A stretch of DNA of 64,000 nt, taken from contig CACHRU010000005.1 of NCBI GenBank assembly GCA_902582345.1, forward strand, positions 1 through 64,000. Reading direction: 5' to 3'. The translations under genes and the position numbers were made by a program. Within the stretch, counting starts at the first letter, position 1, and the number at the start of each line of letters is the position of its first letter. Origin of the DNA: an uncultured Pelagibacteraceae bacterium (GTDB lineage Bacteria; Pseudomonadota; Alphaproteobacteria; Pelagibacterales; Pelagibacteraceae). The notes below the pieces were generated by a model, which had not been told where the DNA came from, did no database searches, and worked only from the letters and a program-made list of their open reading frames with translations. Positions 16,092-26,559 of this stretch are shown piece after piece.

Positions 16092-18782
16092 ATGAGCCAA
16101 ATTTTACTTACAGATGTTAGAAAAAAATTCTTAGAGTTTTTTAAAAAAAACAATCATCAGATTGTTGACTCAAGTAATTTAGTTCCAAATAACGACCCTA
16201 CTCTTATGTTTACTAATTCAGGGATGGTCCAATTTAAAAATGTTTTTACGGGATTGGATAAAAGATCCTACAAAACAGCCACAACCTCTCAAAAATGTGT
16301 TAGAGCTGGGGGAAAGCATAATGACTTAGAAAATGTAGGTTACACTCCTAGGCATCATACTTTTTTTGAAATGCTAGGAAATTTTTCATTTGGTGATTAT
16401 TTTAAGGAGCAAGCAATCCACCATGCATGGAATTTATTGACTAAAGATTTCGAATTACCAAAAGAAAAATTATCAGTGACAGTTTTTCATGAAGATGATG
16501 ACACCTTCAATTTATGGAAAAAAATAGCCGGATTAAGTGAAAATAAAATAATAAGAATATCAACATCAGATAACTTTTGGTCAATGGGTGATACTGGACC
16601 ATGCGGTCCCTGTTCTGAAATTTTTTATGATCATGGTAGTAAATTAAAAGGCGGGCCACCAGGAAGTCCCGATGAAGATGGTGATAGATTTATTGAAATT
16701 TGGAATCTTGTATTTATGCAATATGAACAGATTTCAAAGCAAAAAAGAATTGATTTACCAAAACCATCAGTCGACACCGGGATGGGGCTAGAGAGAATGA
16801 CAGCAGTTCTTCAAGGAACACATGATAATTACAAAATCGATCACTTTCAAAAAATTATGTCTGCTTCATCTGATATCACAAGAACTTCGATAGATAAAAA
16901 AACAATAGCAAGTCATAGAGTAATCGCCGACCATTTGAGAGCAAGTAGTTTTTTAATAGCAGAAGGAATACTTCCTTCTAACGAAGGCCGAGGATATGTC
17001 CTAAGAAGAATTATGAGAAGAGGAATGAGACATGCACACTCTTTAGGAAGTAAGGATCCAGTTTTTTATAAACTTTTTGAAATTTTACTCAACGAAATGA
17101 AAGAAAGTTACCCTGAATTAATAAACGGTAAAGAATTAATAGTTGAAACTTTAAGAAATGAGGAGGAAAAGTTTTCCACCCTTTTAGAACGCGGGATGAA
17201 AATATTAAATGAAAATTTAAGTAAAGTACAAAATAAAACACTTCCAGGTTCGGTAGCATTTAAATTGTACGATACCTATGGTTTCCCTTTAGATCTCACT
17301 GCTGATATTTTAAAGAGTAAAGATATTAAAGTAGATAATATTGGTTTTGAAAAAGAAATGGAAAAAAGTAAAGCTTTAGCAAGAGCAAATTGGAAAGGAT
17401 CAGGGGATAAATCAGTAGAAGAAAGATGGTTTAAAATTAGAGGAGAATTAAATCCCACTGAATTTTTAGGTTATGAATTTGAAAAAGCCGAAGGTATAAT
17501 AATTAAAATTTCGAAAAATGGTAAACTTGTTAAGTCAGCGAGCACTGGAGATGAAATAGAAATTATCACAAATCAAACACCATTTTATGGAGAGTCGGGT
17601 GGTCAAGTTGGTGATCAAGGTTATATTTTAAATTCAGATTGTAAAATAAAAGTAAAAGATACCCAAAAAAAAATGGGAGATTTATTCGTCCATTACGGAA
17701 AAATTGAAAAAGGGTCAATATCTGTCGGTCAAACTGTAAATTTGGAAATTGATGTGGACAAAAGGAACAATTCTAAAGCAAATCATTCAGCGACTCACTT
17801 GTTACATGAGTCATTAAGAAGAACTTTAGGAAAACACGTAACACAAAAAGGATCATTAGTTTCACCTGAGAGGTTAAGATTTGACTTCAGTCATAACAAA
17901 CCTATCGAAAAAGACGAAATATCCAAAATAAACCAAATAGTTAATAAAGTTGTAGAGGGCTCATCTGAAGTTCAAACAAGAATAATGACTCCAAAAGAAG
18001 CGGTAAGTATGGGCGCTTTAGCTTTATTTGGGGAAAAATATGGAGACGAGGTAAGAGTAGTGTTCATGGGTAAAGAAAATAATGGTTTTTTCTCCACTGA
18101 ATTATGTGGAGGTACTCATGTTAAAAATACAAAAGAAATAGGAAAATTTAAGATAATAAAGCAATCATCTATAGCTGCAGGAGTAAGAAGAGTTGAAGCT
18201 TTAAGAGATAAACAATTAAAAGACTATGAAAATCTTGAACTAGTAGAAAAAAAAGAGAAATCAAAGGAAGCTTTAGAAACATTAAAATTATTAATGAAAA
18301 AACTAAAAGAACTAGGCGAAAAACCAAAACTGTCTGAAAAAGATATAAATATTTCAGAGCAATTATTTCCAAAAGTTAAAATTTTATCAGAACAGCTCAA
18401 TAAAGCAAAAATTAAATTTATTCTTAATGATGCCAAACAGAATAGAATTAAAGATATTAAAGTCAAAAATTTTATTTTACGTTATCAAGTATTGGATGGA
18501 TTAAACACCAAAGAACTTAGAAATGTTATAGATGCAGGTAAAAAAGAAATAAAAAAAGGAATAGTTTTAGCTTTTACAATTATTGAAAAAAAAGTAGGAG
18601 TAGCAGTAGGCGTAACCCAAGATTTAACTGAAAAATATGACTCTGTTTATTTAGTTAAAATTGCTTCAGAGATAATTGGTGGAAAAGGAGGCGGAGGAAG
18701 AAAAGATTTTGCCCAAGCAGGAGGAATAGATGAAGGTAAAATTAAAGAAGCTTTTAAAGCAGTAGAAGATAAAATTAGTTAA
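16092..18782 (+). CDS. alaS: Alanyl-tRNA synthetase
   Basis: An 896-residue class II synthetase charging tRNA-Ala. The aminoacylation domain is complete ([14 protein letters not shown]; motif 2 region [26 protein letters not shown] for motif 3). The editing domain has NHSATHLLH and ELCGGTHV, which carry its zinc ligands. The C-Ala domain ends in [18 protein letters not shown]. Length is usual for bacteria. The gene stands alone on the plus strand; its last 8 bases overlap icd on the opposite strand. Confidence 0.98.
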   Translation: MSQILLTDVRKKFLEFFKKNNHQIVDSSNLVPNNDPTLMFTNSGMVQFKNVFTGLDKRSYKTATTSQKCVRAGGKHNDLENVGYTPRHHTFFEMLGNFSFGDYFKEQAIHHAWNLLTKDFELPKEKLSVTVFHEDDDTFNLWKKIAGLSENKIIRISTSDNFWSMGDTGPCGPCSEIFYDHGSKLKGGPPGSPDEDGDRFIEIWNLVFMQYEQISKQKRIDLPKPSVDTGMGLERMTAVLQGTHDNYKIDHFQKIMSASSDITRTSIDKKTIASHRVIADHLRASSFLIAEGILPSNEGRGYVLRRIMRRGMRHAHSLGSKDPVFYKLFEILLNEMKESYPELINGKELIVETLRNEEEKFSTLLERGMKILNENLSKVQNKTLPGSVAFKLYDTYGFPLDLTADILKSKDIKVDNIGFEKEMEKSKALARANWKGSGDKSVEERWFKIRGELNPTEFLGYEFEKAEGIIIKISKNGKLVKSASTGDEIEIITNQTPFYGESGGQVGDQGYILNSDCKIKVKDTQKKMGDLFVHYGKIEKGSISVGQTVNLEIDVDKRNNSKANHSATHLLHESLRRTLGKHVTQKGSLVSPERLRFDFSHNKPIEKDEISKINQIVNKVVEGSSEVQTRIMTPKEAVSMGALALFGEKYGDEVRVVFMGKENNGFFSTELCGGTHVKNTKEIGKFKIIKQSSIAAGVRRVEALRDKQLKDYENLELVEKKEKSKEALETLKLLMKKLKELGEKPKLSEKDINISEQLFPKVKILSEQLNKAKIKFILNDAKQNRIKDIKVKNFILRYQVLDGLNTKELRNVIDAGKKEIKKGIVLAFTIIEKKVGVAVGVTQDLTEKYDSVYLVKIASEIIGGKGGGGRKDFAQAGGIDEGKIKEAFKAVEDKIS

Positions 18783-19989
18783 GTTTATTTTTAAGATTGG
18801 AATTTATAGCTTCTAAAAATTGATTTGTTGTTAAAAATTTTTGATCTTTACTAATCAATATTGCTAAATCTTTAGTCATTAATCCACTCTCAACAGTTTT
18901 AACACAGACCTTTTCAAGTGTTTCAGCAAATTTAATCAATTCATTATTTCCGTCTAAATTACCTCTATGAGACAATCCTCTAGTCCAAGCAAATATAGAA
19001 GCAATAGGGTTAGTAGAAGTCTCCTTACCAGCTTGATGTTGCCTATAATGTCTTGTTACAGTACCGTGAGCTGCCTCTGCCTCTGCAATCTTTCCATCTG
19101 GAGTTCGTAAAACACTTGTCATCAAACCTAAAGAGCCGTACCCTTGAGCTACTGTATCTGACTGAACATCCCCATCGTAGTTTTTGCACGCCCAAATGTA
19201 TTTTCCACTCCATTTCATTGCACATGCAACCATATCATCTATTAATCTATGCTCATAAGTAATACCTAATTTATCAAATTTTTCTTTGAATTCTTTTTCA
19301 AATACTTCCTCAAAAATATCTTTGAATCTTCCGTCATAAGCTTTTAAAATTGTATTTTTTGTTGAAAAATAAACGGGCCATTTCCTTAATAAACCGTAGT
19401 TCATACATGCTCTAGCAAAATCTTTAATAGAATTATCCAAATTATACATAGAAAGCGCAATACCTGGTCCATCAAAATCAAATACTTCATGTTCAATCTT
19501 TTCTTTTCCATCTTCCGACTCCCATTTGACTTTGAGTTTACCTTTTCCTGGAACTTTAAAATCTGTAGATTTATACTGATCTCCAAAAGCGTGTCTACCA
19601 ACTATAACAGTATCTGTCCAATGAGGCACTAATCTTGGAACGTTTTTACAAATTATTGGCTCTCTGAAAATTGTTCCTCCAACTATATTTCTTATTGTAC
19701 CGTTTGGAGATCTCCACATTTTTTTTAAATTAAACTCTTTAACGCGAGCCTCATCTGGAGTTATCGTTGCGCATTTTACACCTACCCCAAATTTTTGAAT
19801 TGCTTTGGCACAATCCACTGTAACTTGATCGTTTGTATTATCACGATTTTCCATACCTAAGTCATAATATTTTAAATCTATTTCTAGATATGGTTTTATT
19901 AGCTTTTTCTTAATAAAAGACCAAATTATTCTTGTCATTTCGTCTCCATCGAGCTCAACTATTGGGTTTTTTACCTTAATTTTGGCCAT
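18775..19989 (-). CDS. icd: NADP-dependent isocitrate dehydrogenase
   Basis: A 404-residue TCA cycle enzyme of the dimeric NADP-IDH type shared by alphaproteobacteria and eukaryotes. It converts isocitrate to 2-oxoglutarate and supplies NADPH. Diagnostic segments are the N-terminal [20 protein letters not shown] (start after Met-Ala-Lys), SPNGTIRN at the substrate site, [24 protein letters not shown] for metal binding, and [23 protein letters not shown] for NADP binding. The frame is open 40 codons further upstream, but that part is hydrophobic, lacks family similarity and overlaps psd, so the ATG at 19989 is chosen. It converges on alaS with an 8-base overlap and is divergent from psd. Confidence 0.96.
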   Translation of the reverse strand: MAKIKVKNPIVELDGDEMTRIIWSFIKKKLIKPYLEIDLKYYDLGMENRDNTNDQVTVDCAKAIQKFGVGVKCATITPDEARVKEFNLKKMWRSPNGTIRNIVGGTIFREPIICKNVPRLVPHWTDTVIVGRHAFGDQYKSTDFKVPGKGKLKVKWESEDGKEKIEHEVFDFDGPGIALSMYNLDNSIKDFARACMNYGLLRKWPVYFSTKNTILKAYDGRFKDIFEEVFEKEFKEKFDKLGITYEHRLIDDMVACAMKWSGKYIWACKNYDGDVQSDTVAQGYGSLGLMTSVLRTPDGKIAEAEAAHGTVTRHYRQHQAGKETSTNPIASIFAWTRGLSHRGNLDGNNELIKFAETLEKVCVKTVESGLMTKDLAILISKDQKFLTTNQFLEAINSNLKNKLN

Positions 19990-20014
19990 AAAAATAAATT
20001 GATATTGTGAGATT

Positions 20015-20042
20015 TTTATACATATTAATAAAAAATTAGCAA
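20015..20042 (-). promoter_or_regulatory. Candidate sigma70 promoter of icd
   Basis: Reading the minus strand, TTGCTA (20042-20037) is followed after 16 bases by TATAAA (20020-20015), 25 bases before the icd start. The match is moderate. Confidence 0.45.
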
Positions 20043-20057
20043 ACTTTATAAATAAAC

Positions 20058-20702
20058 ATGAACAATATTTTTCCAAAAATTCACAAAGAGGGCTATAAGT
20101 TTTTAGCAATATCTATAATTGCAACCTTTATAATATGGTTTTTTTCAAATTTTTTTGCTTTTTTGGCAATTTTAATAACTATATGGGTTTACTTCTTTTT
20201 TAGAGATCCTGAGAGATTTTCAATAGAAAATAATAAATACTTAGTCAGTCCTGCTGATGGCTTAATTACACAAGTTTCAGAATGCTCGGGACCAGTTGAA
20301 TTAAATCTTGAAAATAAAAAATTTACTAAAGTGAGTATTTTTATGAATGTTTTTAATTGTCACGTAAACAGATCACCTTTAGCCTCAACAGTAAAAGAGA
20401 TAATTTATAAACCAGGAAAATTTCTTAATGCCTCTCTCGATAAAGCTAGCGAAGATAATGAGAGAAACTATTATTTACTAAAAACAAAAGAAGGGGAAGA
20501 AATAGTCGTAGTTCAAATTGCTGGCTTGATTGCAAGAAGAATTATAACTGACGTTCACAAAGATCAATCTCTTATACAAGGTGAAAGAATAGGCATGATA
20601 AGATTTGGAAGTAGAGTTGATGTTTTTTTTAATAAAAAAAATATTTTAGCTAAAATAGGACAGAATGTAGTAGCTGGAGAAAGTTTAATCGCAGAGGATT
20701 AA
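20058..20702 (+). CDS. psd: Phosphatidylserine decarboxylase
   Basis: A 214-residue membrane-associated proenzyme that makes phosphatidylethanolamine. Two hydrophobic helices occupy about residues 14-48. Then come [16 protein letters not shown] and [13 protein letters not shown], the family hallmarks. Autocatalytic cleavage should occur at G184-S185 in RFGSRVDVF, giving the pyruvoyl group. This short form is usual in alphaproteobacteria. The stop overlaps the pssA start by one base, so the two steps of PE synthesis are encoded together. Confidence 0.96.
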   Translation: MNNIFPKIHKEGYKFLAISIIATFIIWFFSNFFAFLAILITIWVYFFFRDPERFSIENNKYLVSPADGLITQVSECSGPVELNLENKKFTKVSIFMNVFNCHVNRSPLASTVKEIIYKPGKFLNASLDKASEDNERNYYLLKTKEGEEIVVVQIAGLIARRIITDVHKDQSLIQGERIGMIRFGSRVDVFFNKKNILAKIGQNVVAGESLIAED

Positions 20703-21493
20703 TGCAGGAAAAGGAAAAATTTAAAATTGTATCCTCAAAGCGCACAAGATATATTTTACCAAATATTTTAACTGTAACGGGCGTTTGTTTAGGTATAAGT
20801 TCTATAAAATTCTCGTTGGATCAAAATTTTAGTTTGGCTGTGATATTTGTTTTGTTTGCATCTCTATTAGATGCTTTGGATGGAAGAATAGCCAGATTAA
20901 TAAAGGGCACTTCAGAATTTGGAAAAGAATTAGACTCACTTACTGATTTTGTAAGTTTTGGAATAGCTCCTGCTTTTATTGTTTTTCTATGGGATTTAAA
21001 CAATTACGGAAAAATTGGGTGGGCCATAACCTTAATTTTTTCTGTTTGTTGTGTTCTAAGATTAGCACGATTTAATCTTACAAAATATGAAACAGATCAA
21101 GAATGGAAAAAAAATTTTTTTGAAGGTGTTCCATCTCCAGCAGGTGGTTTGTTAATTTTAATACCTTTAATTTATGAGCTATCAAATTTTCAAATAAATT
21201 TTGAAATAAAAAAAATTGTTCCTTACCTAAATATTGTAGTTGCTTTTCTTCTTATAAGCAAAATACCAACTTTTGCTTTAAAAAAAATATTTATTCCACC
21301 AAGATTTACAATATTCATTTTGCTTTTAATAGGCGTAATAATAGTTTCTTTAATTTTTTTTACTTTTGAAACCTTATTAATTCTAATACTTGGTTATTTG
21401 CTATCAATTCCAATAAGCATTTTTACTTTTTATAATTTAACTAAGAAATTTAAAAATGAAAACTCTCAGGACGATCATGAAGATATTTTATAA
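20702..21493 (+). CDS. pssA: CDP-diacylglycerol-serine O-phosphatidyltransferase
   Basis: A 263-residue integral membrane enzyme forming phosphatidylserine, the substrate of the upstream Psd. The CDP-alcohol phosphotransferase motif D-G-x2-A-R-x8-G-x3-D-x3-D is complete at D60, G61, A64, R65, G74, D78 and D82. About eight hydrophobic helices follow. The start overlaps the psd stop and its own stop overlaps rlmE, each by one base, so the three genes form a tightly coupled operon. Confidence 0.95.
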   Translation: MQEKEKFKIVSSKRTRYILPNILTVTGVCLGISSIKFSLDQNFSLAVIFVLFASLLDALDGRIARLIKGTSEFGKELDSLTDFVSFGIAPAFIVFLWDLNNYGKIGWAITLIFSVCCVLRLARFNLTKYETDQEWKKNFFEGVPSPAGGLLILIPLIYELSNFQINFEIKKIVPYLNIVVAFLLISKIPTFALKKIFIPPRFTIFILLLIGVIIVSLIFFTFETLLILILGYLLSIPISIFTFYNLTKKFKNENSQDDHEDIL

Positions 21494-22113
21494 TGAAAAA
21501 AAACAAATCGTCAAAAAACTGGATTATAAAACAACATAGAGATCAATATTTTAAAAGATCAAAAATTTTGGGCTACAGGTCTAGATCTGCATTTAAATTA
21601 ATTGAATTGGATAAAAAATTTAAATTTTTCAAAAAGAAAATAAACTTATTAGATATAGGATCTAGTCCAGGTGGCTGGTCTCAAGTAGCTCAAGAAAAAA
21701 TTCAATCTACAGGAAAGATTATTTCAGTTGATATAAAAGATATGGAAGCAATTGATAATGTACATTTTATAAATGCAGACTTTTCAAAAAAAGAAACTAT
21801 TCAAAAAATTTCATCACTTTTTGAAGGAAAAATAGATGTAATAATTTCTGATATGGCAGCAAACACAACGGGAAATAAAAATTTAGATTGTATCAGAACG
21901 AATCAATTGAGTTTAGATGTAATTAAATTTTCCTTAAAAAACCTAAAAAATAAAGGAGTTTTAATTGTTAAGCTTTTTATGGGAGAAGATTTTGTCGAAG
22001 TTAAAAACTTTGCTAAAAAAAAATTCAAAAAAGTAGACTTTTTTAAACCTAAATCCAGTAGGGATAATTCAAAAGAAACTTATATACATTGTTCTACAAT
22101 TAATTCTTTATAA
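21493..22113 (+). CDS. rlmE: 23S rRNA (uridine-2'-O)-methyltransferase RlmE (RrmJ/FtsJ)
   Basis: A 206-residue SAM-dependent methyltransferase for the conserved U2552 of 23S rRNA. Landmarks are RSRSAFKLIELDKKF with catalytic K35, the SAM loop LLDIGSSPGGWSQVA, ISDMAANTTGN with the catalytic aspartate, and VKLFMGED with the second lysine. The heat-shock protease ftsH, its partner in E. coli, is not adjacent; here it is coupled to phospholipid genes. Length is typical. Confidence 0.95.
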   Translation: MKKNKSSKNWIIKQHRDQYFKRSKILGYRSRSAFKLIELDKKFKFFKKKINLLDIGSSPGGWSQVAQEKIQSTGKIISVDIKDMEAIDNVHFINADFSKKETIQKISSLFEGKIDVIISDMAANTTGNKNLDCIRTNQLSLDVIKFSLKNLKNKGVLIVKLFMGEDFVEVKNFAKKKFKKVDFFKPKSSRDNSKETYIHCSTINSL

Positions 22114-22139
22114 TATTTTAAAATTGTATATAAGTTTAT

Positions 22140-23219
22140 ATGGAACCAATTAATGAAGCTTTAACCTTTGACGACGTATTGCTTGTTCCAAAATATTCAT
22201 CCGTACTACCATCTCAAACTTCTTTAAATACAAGCTTAAGTAACAAAATTCAACTTAAAGTTCCTTTTTTGTCTTCAGCTATGGATACAGTAACAGAGTC
22301 TAGAATGTCTATCGCTATCGCAAAATCAGGCGGCATGGGAGTAATTCACAGAAATTTAAATTACAAAAAACAAGTTAAAGAGGTACTCAAAGTTAAAAAG
22401 AAAAAACTTTTAGTCGGAGCAGCTATCGGAACTTCCAATGATGATATTACCAGAGCAAAAAATCTTATTGATAGTGGAGTTGATCTTATTGTGATTGATA
22501 CGGCCCATGGGCATAGTAAAAAAGTAATTAAAACATTAAATGTTATAAAAAAAATTAAATATGTGCCAACAATTTGTGTTGGAAATATCGCTTCAGGTGA
22601 AGCCGCAAAAAAACTTTATAACGAAGGGGCGGATATAATCAAAGTTGGTATAGGTCCTGGCTCAATATGTACTACTAGAATGGTTGCAGGAGTCGGTGTA
22701 CCACAAATAAGTGCAATTTTAGATGTAAAGAAATCATTATATAAAAAGAAAATTAAAATTATCTCAGATGGAGGTATAAAATTTTCAGGAGATTTAGCCA
22801 AAGCATTGGCAGCAGGTGCAGATGCTATAATGATGGGTTCAATTTTCGCTGGAACTGAGGAAAGTCCAGGAACAAAATTTAAATATAAAAACAAATGGTA
22901 CAAAGCTTACAGGGGTATGGGTTCGATAGGCGCAATGTCTGCAGGCTCAGCAGAAAGATATTTCCAAAAAAAACAAAAAGATAAATCAAAATTTGTCGCT
23001 GAAGGTGTAGAGGGAAGAGTAGTTTATAAAGGTTTTGTTAAAAATATTATATATCAATTACAAGGTGGATTGAGATCATCAATGGGGTATATTGGATCAA
23101 AAAATATAGTAGACATTTATAAAAAAGCAAAATTTGTTAAAATTACAAAGGCAGGTTTTTATGAAAGCATGGTACATAGTGTAGAGCAAACTGACAAAGT
23201 ACTTAACTTCAAATTATGA
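22140..23219 (+). CDS. guaB: IMP dehydrogenase lacking CBS domains
   Basis: IMP dehydrogenase oxidises IMP to XMP, the first step toward GMP. The catalytic barrel is complete: FDDVLLVP at residues 10-17, MDTVTESRMSIA, GIGPGSICTTR with catalytic C177, SDGGIKFSGD and the flap AYRGMGSIGAM. The protein has only 359 residues against about 485-490 usually. The missing part is the pair of CBS domains normally inserted near residue 85: KEVLKVKKKKLLVGAAIG runs straight across the junction with no frameshift. Since CBS domains regulate rather than catalyse, it should be active. guaA lies downstream, separated only by a small TPR gene, so this is a GMP operon. Confidence 0.96.
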   Translation: MEPINEALTFDDVLLVPKYSSVLPSQTSLNTSLSNKIQLKVPFLSSAMDTVTESRMSIAIAKSGGMGVIHRNLNYKKQVKEVLKVKKKKLLVGAAIGTSNDDITRAKNLIDSGVDLIVIDTAHGHSKKVIKTLNVIKKIKYVPTICVGNIASGEAAKKLYNEGADIIKVGIGPGSICTTRMVAGVGVPQISAILDVKKSLYKKKIKIISDGGIKFSGDLAKALAAGADAIMMGSIFAGTEESPGTKFKYKNKWYKAYRGMGSIGAMSAGSAERYFQKKQKDKSKFVAEGVEGRVVYKGFVKNIIYQLQGGLRSSMGYIGSKNIVDIYKKAKFVKITKAGFYESMVHSVEQTDKVLNFKL

Positions 23220-23635
23220 AAAAAAAATTTTTACTTATATCGTTATTAATTATTTATTTTTCAAATTTGTTTGCAAATGAAAAAGTATTTTTCGAAGAAG
23301 GAAAAAAACTTTTTCTAGAAAAAAAGTATGACGATGCAAAATTCAAATTTGAAAAAGATATTGTTTTCAATCCTAAAAATGAAAAATCTTATTTATATTT
23401 AGCGAAAATATATAACAAAAAAAAATTAACTGATTTAGAGGAAAATAATCTAAATACGGTAATTTTATTAAACCCAAAAAATGAAGAAGCTGTATACGAC
23501 CTAGCACTTCTTAATATAAAAAAATCAAATTTTAAAAAAGCCAAAAAATTAATAGATAGACTAAGTTTGGTCTGCAAAGATTTATGTAAAGAAAAAAAAT
23601 CTTTAACAAATAAACTGAATATTTCCTCTAACTAG
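23216..23635 (+). CDS. Small secreted TPR-like protein
   Basis: A 139-residue protein with a signal peptide (about residues 1-20, ending FANE) and a helical part that looks like three tetratricopeptide repeats: EEGKKLFLEKKYDDAKFKF, then YLYLAKIYNKKK, then AVYDLALLNIKKSNFKKAKK. It is predicted to be periplasmic. It is wedged between guaB (4-base overlap) and guaA (no gap), so it is cotranscribed with GMP synthesis, yet nothing in it suggests a purine role. I do not recognise a named family. Confidence 0.7.
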   Translation: MKKKFLLISLLIIYFSNLFANEKVFFEEGKKLFLEKKYDDAKFKFEKDIVFNPKNEKSYLYLAKIYNKKKLTDLEENNLNTVILLNPKNEEAVYDLALLNIKKSNFKKAKKLIDRLSLVCKDLCKEKKSLTNKLNISSN

Positions 23636-25198
23636 ATGATTCAAGAGTTTAACAAAGATAAAATCATTGTAATTGATTTTGGATCTCAAGTAACAAAGCT
23701 TATAGCAAGAAGAATTAGAGAAGAAGAAATTTTTTGCCAAATTCTAAAAGTAAAAGACTTAAAAAAAAAAGAAATTTTAAAAAATACCAGAGGAATAATT
23801 TTATCTGGTGGACCAGCAACTGTAACCAAAAAAAATTTTCCAAAAATACCAAATCATATTTTTAATAGCAAAATTCCAATATTAGGTATTTGTTATGGCT
23901 TACAATTAATCGCCAAACATTTTAAAGGAAAAATAAAACTTGGAAAAAATAAGAGAGAATTTGGAAAAATGATAATTAATAAAAATCTTAATTCAGATCT
24001 CACAAAAAATTTTTATAAAAATAATAAATCTATAGTTTGGATGAGTCATCAAGATATAGTTTATAAAATTCCAATAGGTTTTAAAAAAATAGCTTCAACT
24101 TCAAGTTCTCCGCTTACAATTATTGAAAATAAAAAAAAAAAGATTTTTGGTGTTCAGTTTCATCCCGAAGTAACCCACACCATTAATGGAAAGAAGCTTA
24201 TTAAAAACTTTATTTTTTCTATTTGTAAAATTAAAAAAAATTGGAAAATGGGTATTGAAAAAAAAGCAATAATAAAAAATATTAAGAAAATTGTAGGAAA
24301 TCAAAAAGTTATATGCGCACTTTCAGGAGGTGTTGATAGTAGTGTGACTGCTTTACTTATTCAAAAAGCTATTAAGAATAATTTAAAATGTATTATGGTT
24401 GATACAGGACTGATGAGAAAAAATGAATTTAAAGACACTTATCGTATATTTAAGAGCACTTATAAAATGAATGTGAAATTGATAAATTCATCTGCTATCT
24501 TTTTAAAAAGACTAAAAAATGTATCTAATCCAGAAAAAAAGAGAAAAATAATTGGAAATTTATTTATTAAGATTTTTGAAAAAGAAGCAAGAAAGATAAA
24601 AAATGTTAAATTTTTAGCTCAAGGTACCTTGTATCCTGATATTATAGAAAGTAAGTCCGCAACAGGCAGTAAAACATCTAAAATAAAATCACATCACAAT
24701 GTTGGAGGATTACCTAAAAGAATGAAGTTGAAATTAATAGAGCCTTTAAAAGATTTATTTAAAGATGAAGTGAGGAATTTAGGAAAATCAATAGGATTAA
24801 CAAAAAAAATTTTACATAGACATCCTTTTCCGGGTCCAGGATTAGCAATTAGAATCATAGGAAAAATTAATTTTGAAAAAGTTAAAATTCTACAGGAAGC
24901 CGACCATATCTTTATAAACGAACTTATTAATTTGAATATCTATGATAAAATTTGGCAGGCTTATGCAGCACTTCTTCCAGTAAAAACTGTAGGAGTAATG
25001 GGTGATAGCAGAACATATGAAAATTTGTGTTTAATTCGAGCTGTTAAGTCGGAGGATGGTATGACCGCAGATTTTTACAGTTTTAAAAAAGGAGTTTTAG
25101 AGGAAATATCAAATAAAATTATTAATAGAGTAAAAGGAATTAATAGAGTAGTTTATGATATAACTTCAAAACCACCAGGTACTATTGAATTAGAATGA
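23636..25198 (+). CDS. guaA: GMP synthase (glutamine-hydrolysing)
   Basis: A 520-residue enzyme converting XMP to GMP. The N-terminal class I amidotransferase has catalytic C86 in GICYGLQ and the histidine in [11 protein letters not shown]. The ATP pyrophosphatase domain has the loop [10 protein letters not shown], and the dimerisation domain has HHNVGGLP and [13 protein letters not shown]. The C-terminus [13 protein letters not shown] is the usual ending. It starts directly after the TPR gene stop and overlaps panB by 4 bases. Confidence 0.97.
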   Translation: MIQEFNKDKIIVIDFGSQVTKLIARRIREEEIFCQILKVKDLKKKEILKNTRGIILSGGPATVTKKNFPKIPNHIFNSKIPILGICYGLQLIAKHFKGKIKLGKNKREFGKMIINKNLNSDLTKNFYKNNKSIVWMSHQDIVYKIPIGFKKIASTSSSPLTIIENKKKKIFGVQFHPEVTHTINGKKLIKNFIFSICKIKKNWKMGIEKKAIIKNIKKIVGNQKVICALSGGVDSSVTALLIQKAIKNNLKCIMVDTGLMRKNEFKDTYRIFKSTYKMNVKLINSSAIFLKRLKNVSNPEKKRKIIGNLFIKIFEKEARKIKNVKFLAQGTLYPDIIESKSATGSKTSKIKSHHNVGGLPKRMKLKLIEPLKDLFKDEVRNLGKSIGLTKKILHRHPFPGPGLAIRIIGKINFEKVKILQEADHIFINELINLNIYDKIWQAYAALLPVKTVGVMGDSRTYENLCLIRAVKSEDGMTADFYSFKKGVLEEISNKIINRVKGINRVVYDITSKPPGTIELE

Positions 25199-25971
25199 AA
25201 AAAAAGAAAATCATAAAAATCATAAAAAAAAAAAACAAAGTCAAGATAGTTTGTTTGACTGCATATTCTAAATCTATGGCTAAGATCATCGATGAGTATT
25301 GTGATATAATTTTGGTTGGAGACTCTCTTGGAAATGTATTATACGGATTTAACAATACTCATACGGTATCACTCCAAATGATGATAAATCATGCAAAAAG
25401 TGTCAGTAAAGGTATTAAAAAATCAGTATTTGTAGTGGATATGCCTAAAAATTCTTATAACAATATTAAAAATGCAAAAAAGAACGCTAAAAAAATTATT
25501 AATGAAACTAATTGTGATGCAGTAAAAATTGAGAGTAACAATAAGAACTACTCAATAATTAACAGTTTAGTAAAGTCAAATATTAATGTTATGGGTCATA
25601 TCGGATTTACCCCACAGCATAAAAAGAAATTTAAAGCAGAGGGATTTTCTACAAAGGAAGAAAAAAAATTAATGGTTGAAGCTGAAAAAATCGAAAAAGC
25701 AGGAGCATTTTCTATTGTTTTAGAATGTGTGTCCTCAAAAGTGTCTAACAAAATAACTAGGAATTTGAAAATTCCTACTATTGGAATAGGATCTTCTAAA
25801 AATTGTGATGGTCAAATATTAGTTACTGATGATATGTTAGGCTTGAGTGGATTTTACCCTAAATTTGTAAAGAAATATGTTAATTTGAAGAAAATTATTA
25901 AAAAGGGTGTCAAAAATTACAGAAAAGATATAATAAGTGGTAATTTTCCAGGAAAAAGTAATAGTTATTAA
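25195..25971 (+). CDS. panB: 3-methyl-2-oxobutanoate hydroxymethyltransferase
   Basis: A 258-residue enzyme that makes ketopantoate from 2-oxoisovalerate and methylene-tetrahydrofolate, the first committed step of pantothenate synthesis. Motifs are [12 protein letters not shown] near the N-terminus, [12 protein letters not shown] at the metal/substrate site, [10 protein letters not shown], and [14 protein letters not shown] around the catalytic glutamate. [15 protein letters not shown] completes the family pattern. panC is not in the window, so completeness of the pathway cannot be judged here. It overlaps guaA by 4 bases. Confidence 0.94.
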   Translation: MKKKKIIKIIKKKNKVKIVCLTAYSKSMAKIIDEYCDIILVGDSLGNVLYGFNNTHTVSLQMMINHAKSVSKGIKKSVFVVDMPKNSYNNIKNAKKNAKKIINETNCDAVKIESNNKNYSIINSLVKSNINVMGHIGFTPQHKKKFKAEGFSTKEEKKLMVEAEKIEKAGAFSIVLECVSSKVSNKITRNLKIPTIGIGSSKNCDGQILVTDDMLGLSGFYPKFVKKYVNLKKIIKKGVKNYRKDIISGNFPGKSNSY

Positions 25972-25973
25972 AA

Positions 25974-26555
25974 ATGAGTGACCAAGATATAATTGATAAT
26001 TCAAAAGCACAAATATTTGTAAATTTTCTTAAAAATAATTTAAAAAAGATAATTATTCTATTAACTTTAATTATTATCTTTATTTCAAGTTATTATATAT
26101 TTAAAAATTATAAAAATAAGTTAGATTTAAAGATCTCAGAAAATTTTATTGAGGCTCAAAATTTAATTAATAAAGGAAATAAAATTGAAGCAAAGAAAAT
26201 TTTACTAGAAATTATTAACAAAAAACACAAGTTCTATTCTCCTTCAGCTTTAAATTTGATCCAAGAAAATAGCTTAGTAAATAACGATAATTTAACAAAA
26301 GAGTTATTTGATAAAGTGATTGAGATTAGAGGACATGACTCTGAAAATAAAAATCTGATAATAATCAAAAAAGCTTTGTTCCTTTTTGAAAAAGGAACAG
26401 AAAAGCAAATGTTAGAAACTTTAAATCCAATAATAAACTCTAATTCTGTTTGGAGGGTTCAAGCTATTCAAATATTAGCAAATTACTTTAAAAGTAGAGG
26501 AGAAAATAAAAAATCTAAAGAATATTTAGAACTTCTTAAAGCCCCTAAAAATTAA
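25974..26555 (+). CDS. YfgM-like inner-membrane TPR protein
   Basis: A 193-residue protein with a short cytoplasmic N-terminus, one membrane helix at about residues 24-44, and a periplasmic helical part with TPR-like repeats (FIEAQNLINKGNKIEAKKIL). It lies immediately upstream of bamB, as yfgM does in E. coli, where YfgM is an ancillary subunit of the SecYEG translocon with PpiD. The N-terminal layout agrees with the YfgM/TPR_21 family. Function is inferred from position and topology; sequence identity is too low to judge by eye. Confidence 0.65.
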   Translation: MSDQDIIDNSKAQIFVNFLKNNLKKIIILLTLIIIFISSYYIFKNYKNKLDLKISENFIEAQNLINKGNKIEAKKILLEIINKKHKFYSPSALNLIQENSLVNNDNLTKELFDKVIEIRGHDSENKNLIIIKKALFLFEKGTEKQMLETLNPIINSNSVWRVQAIQILANYFKSRGENKKSKEYLELLKAPKN

Positions 26556-26559
26556 TAAA

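Noticed and set aside
20057-20110. N-terminal extension of isocitrate dehydrogenase to 20109
   Set aside because: The extra 40 codons overlap psd, are hydrophobic and cysteine-rich, and family members start at the MAKIKVKNP region.
22140-23219. GMP reductase instead of IMP dehydrogenase, given the short length
   Set aside because: The flap AYRGMGSIGAM and the position before guaA fit IMP dehydrogenase; the short length is explained by absence of the CBS pair.
23216-23635. Lipoprotein assignment for the small TPR protein
   Set aside because: The N-terminus ends in LFANE with no lipobox cysteine, so an ordinary signal peptide is more likely.
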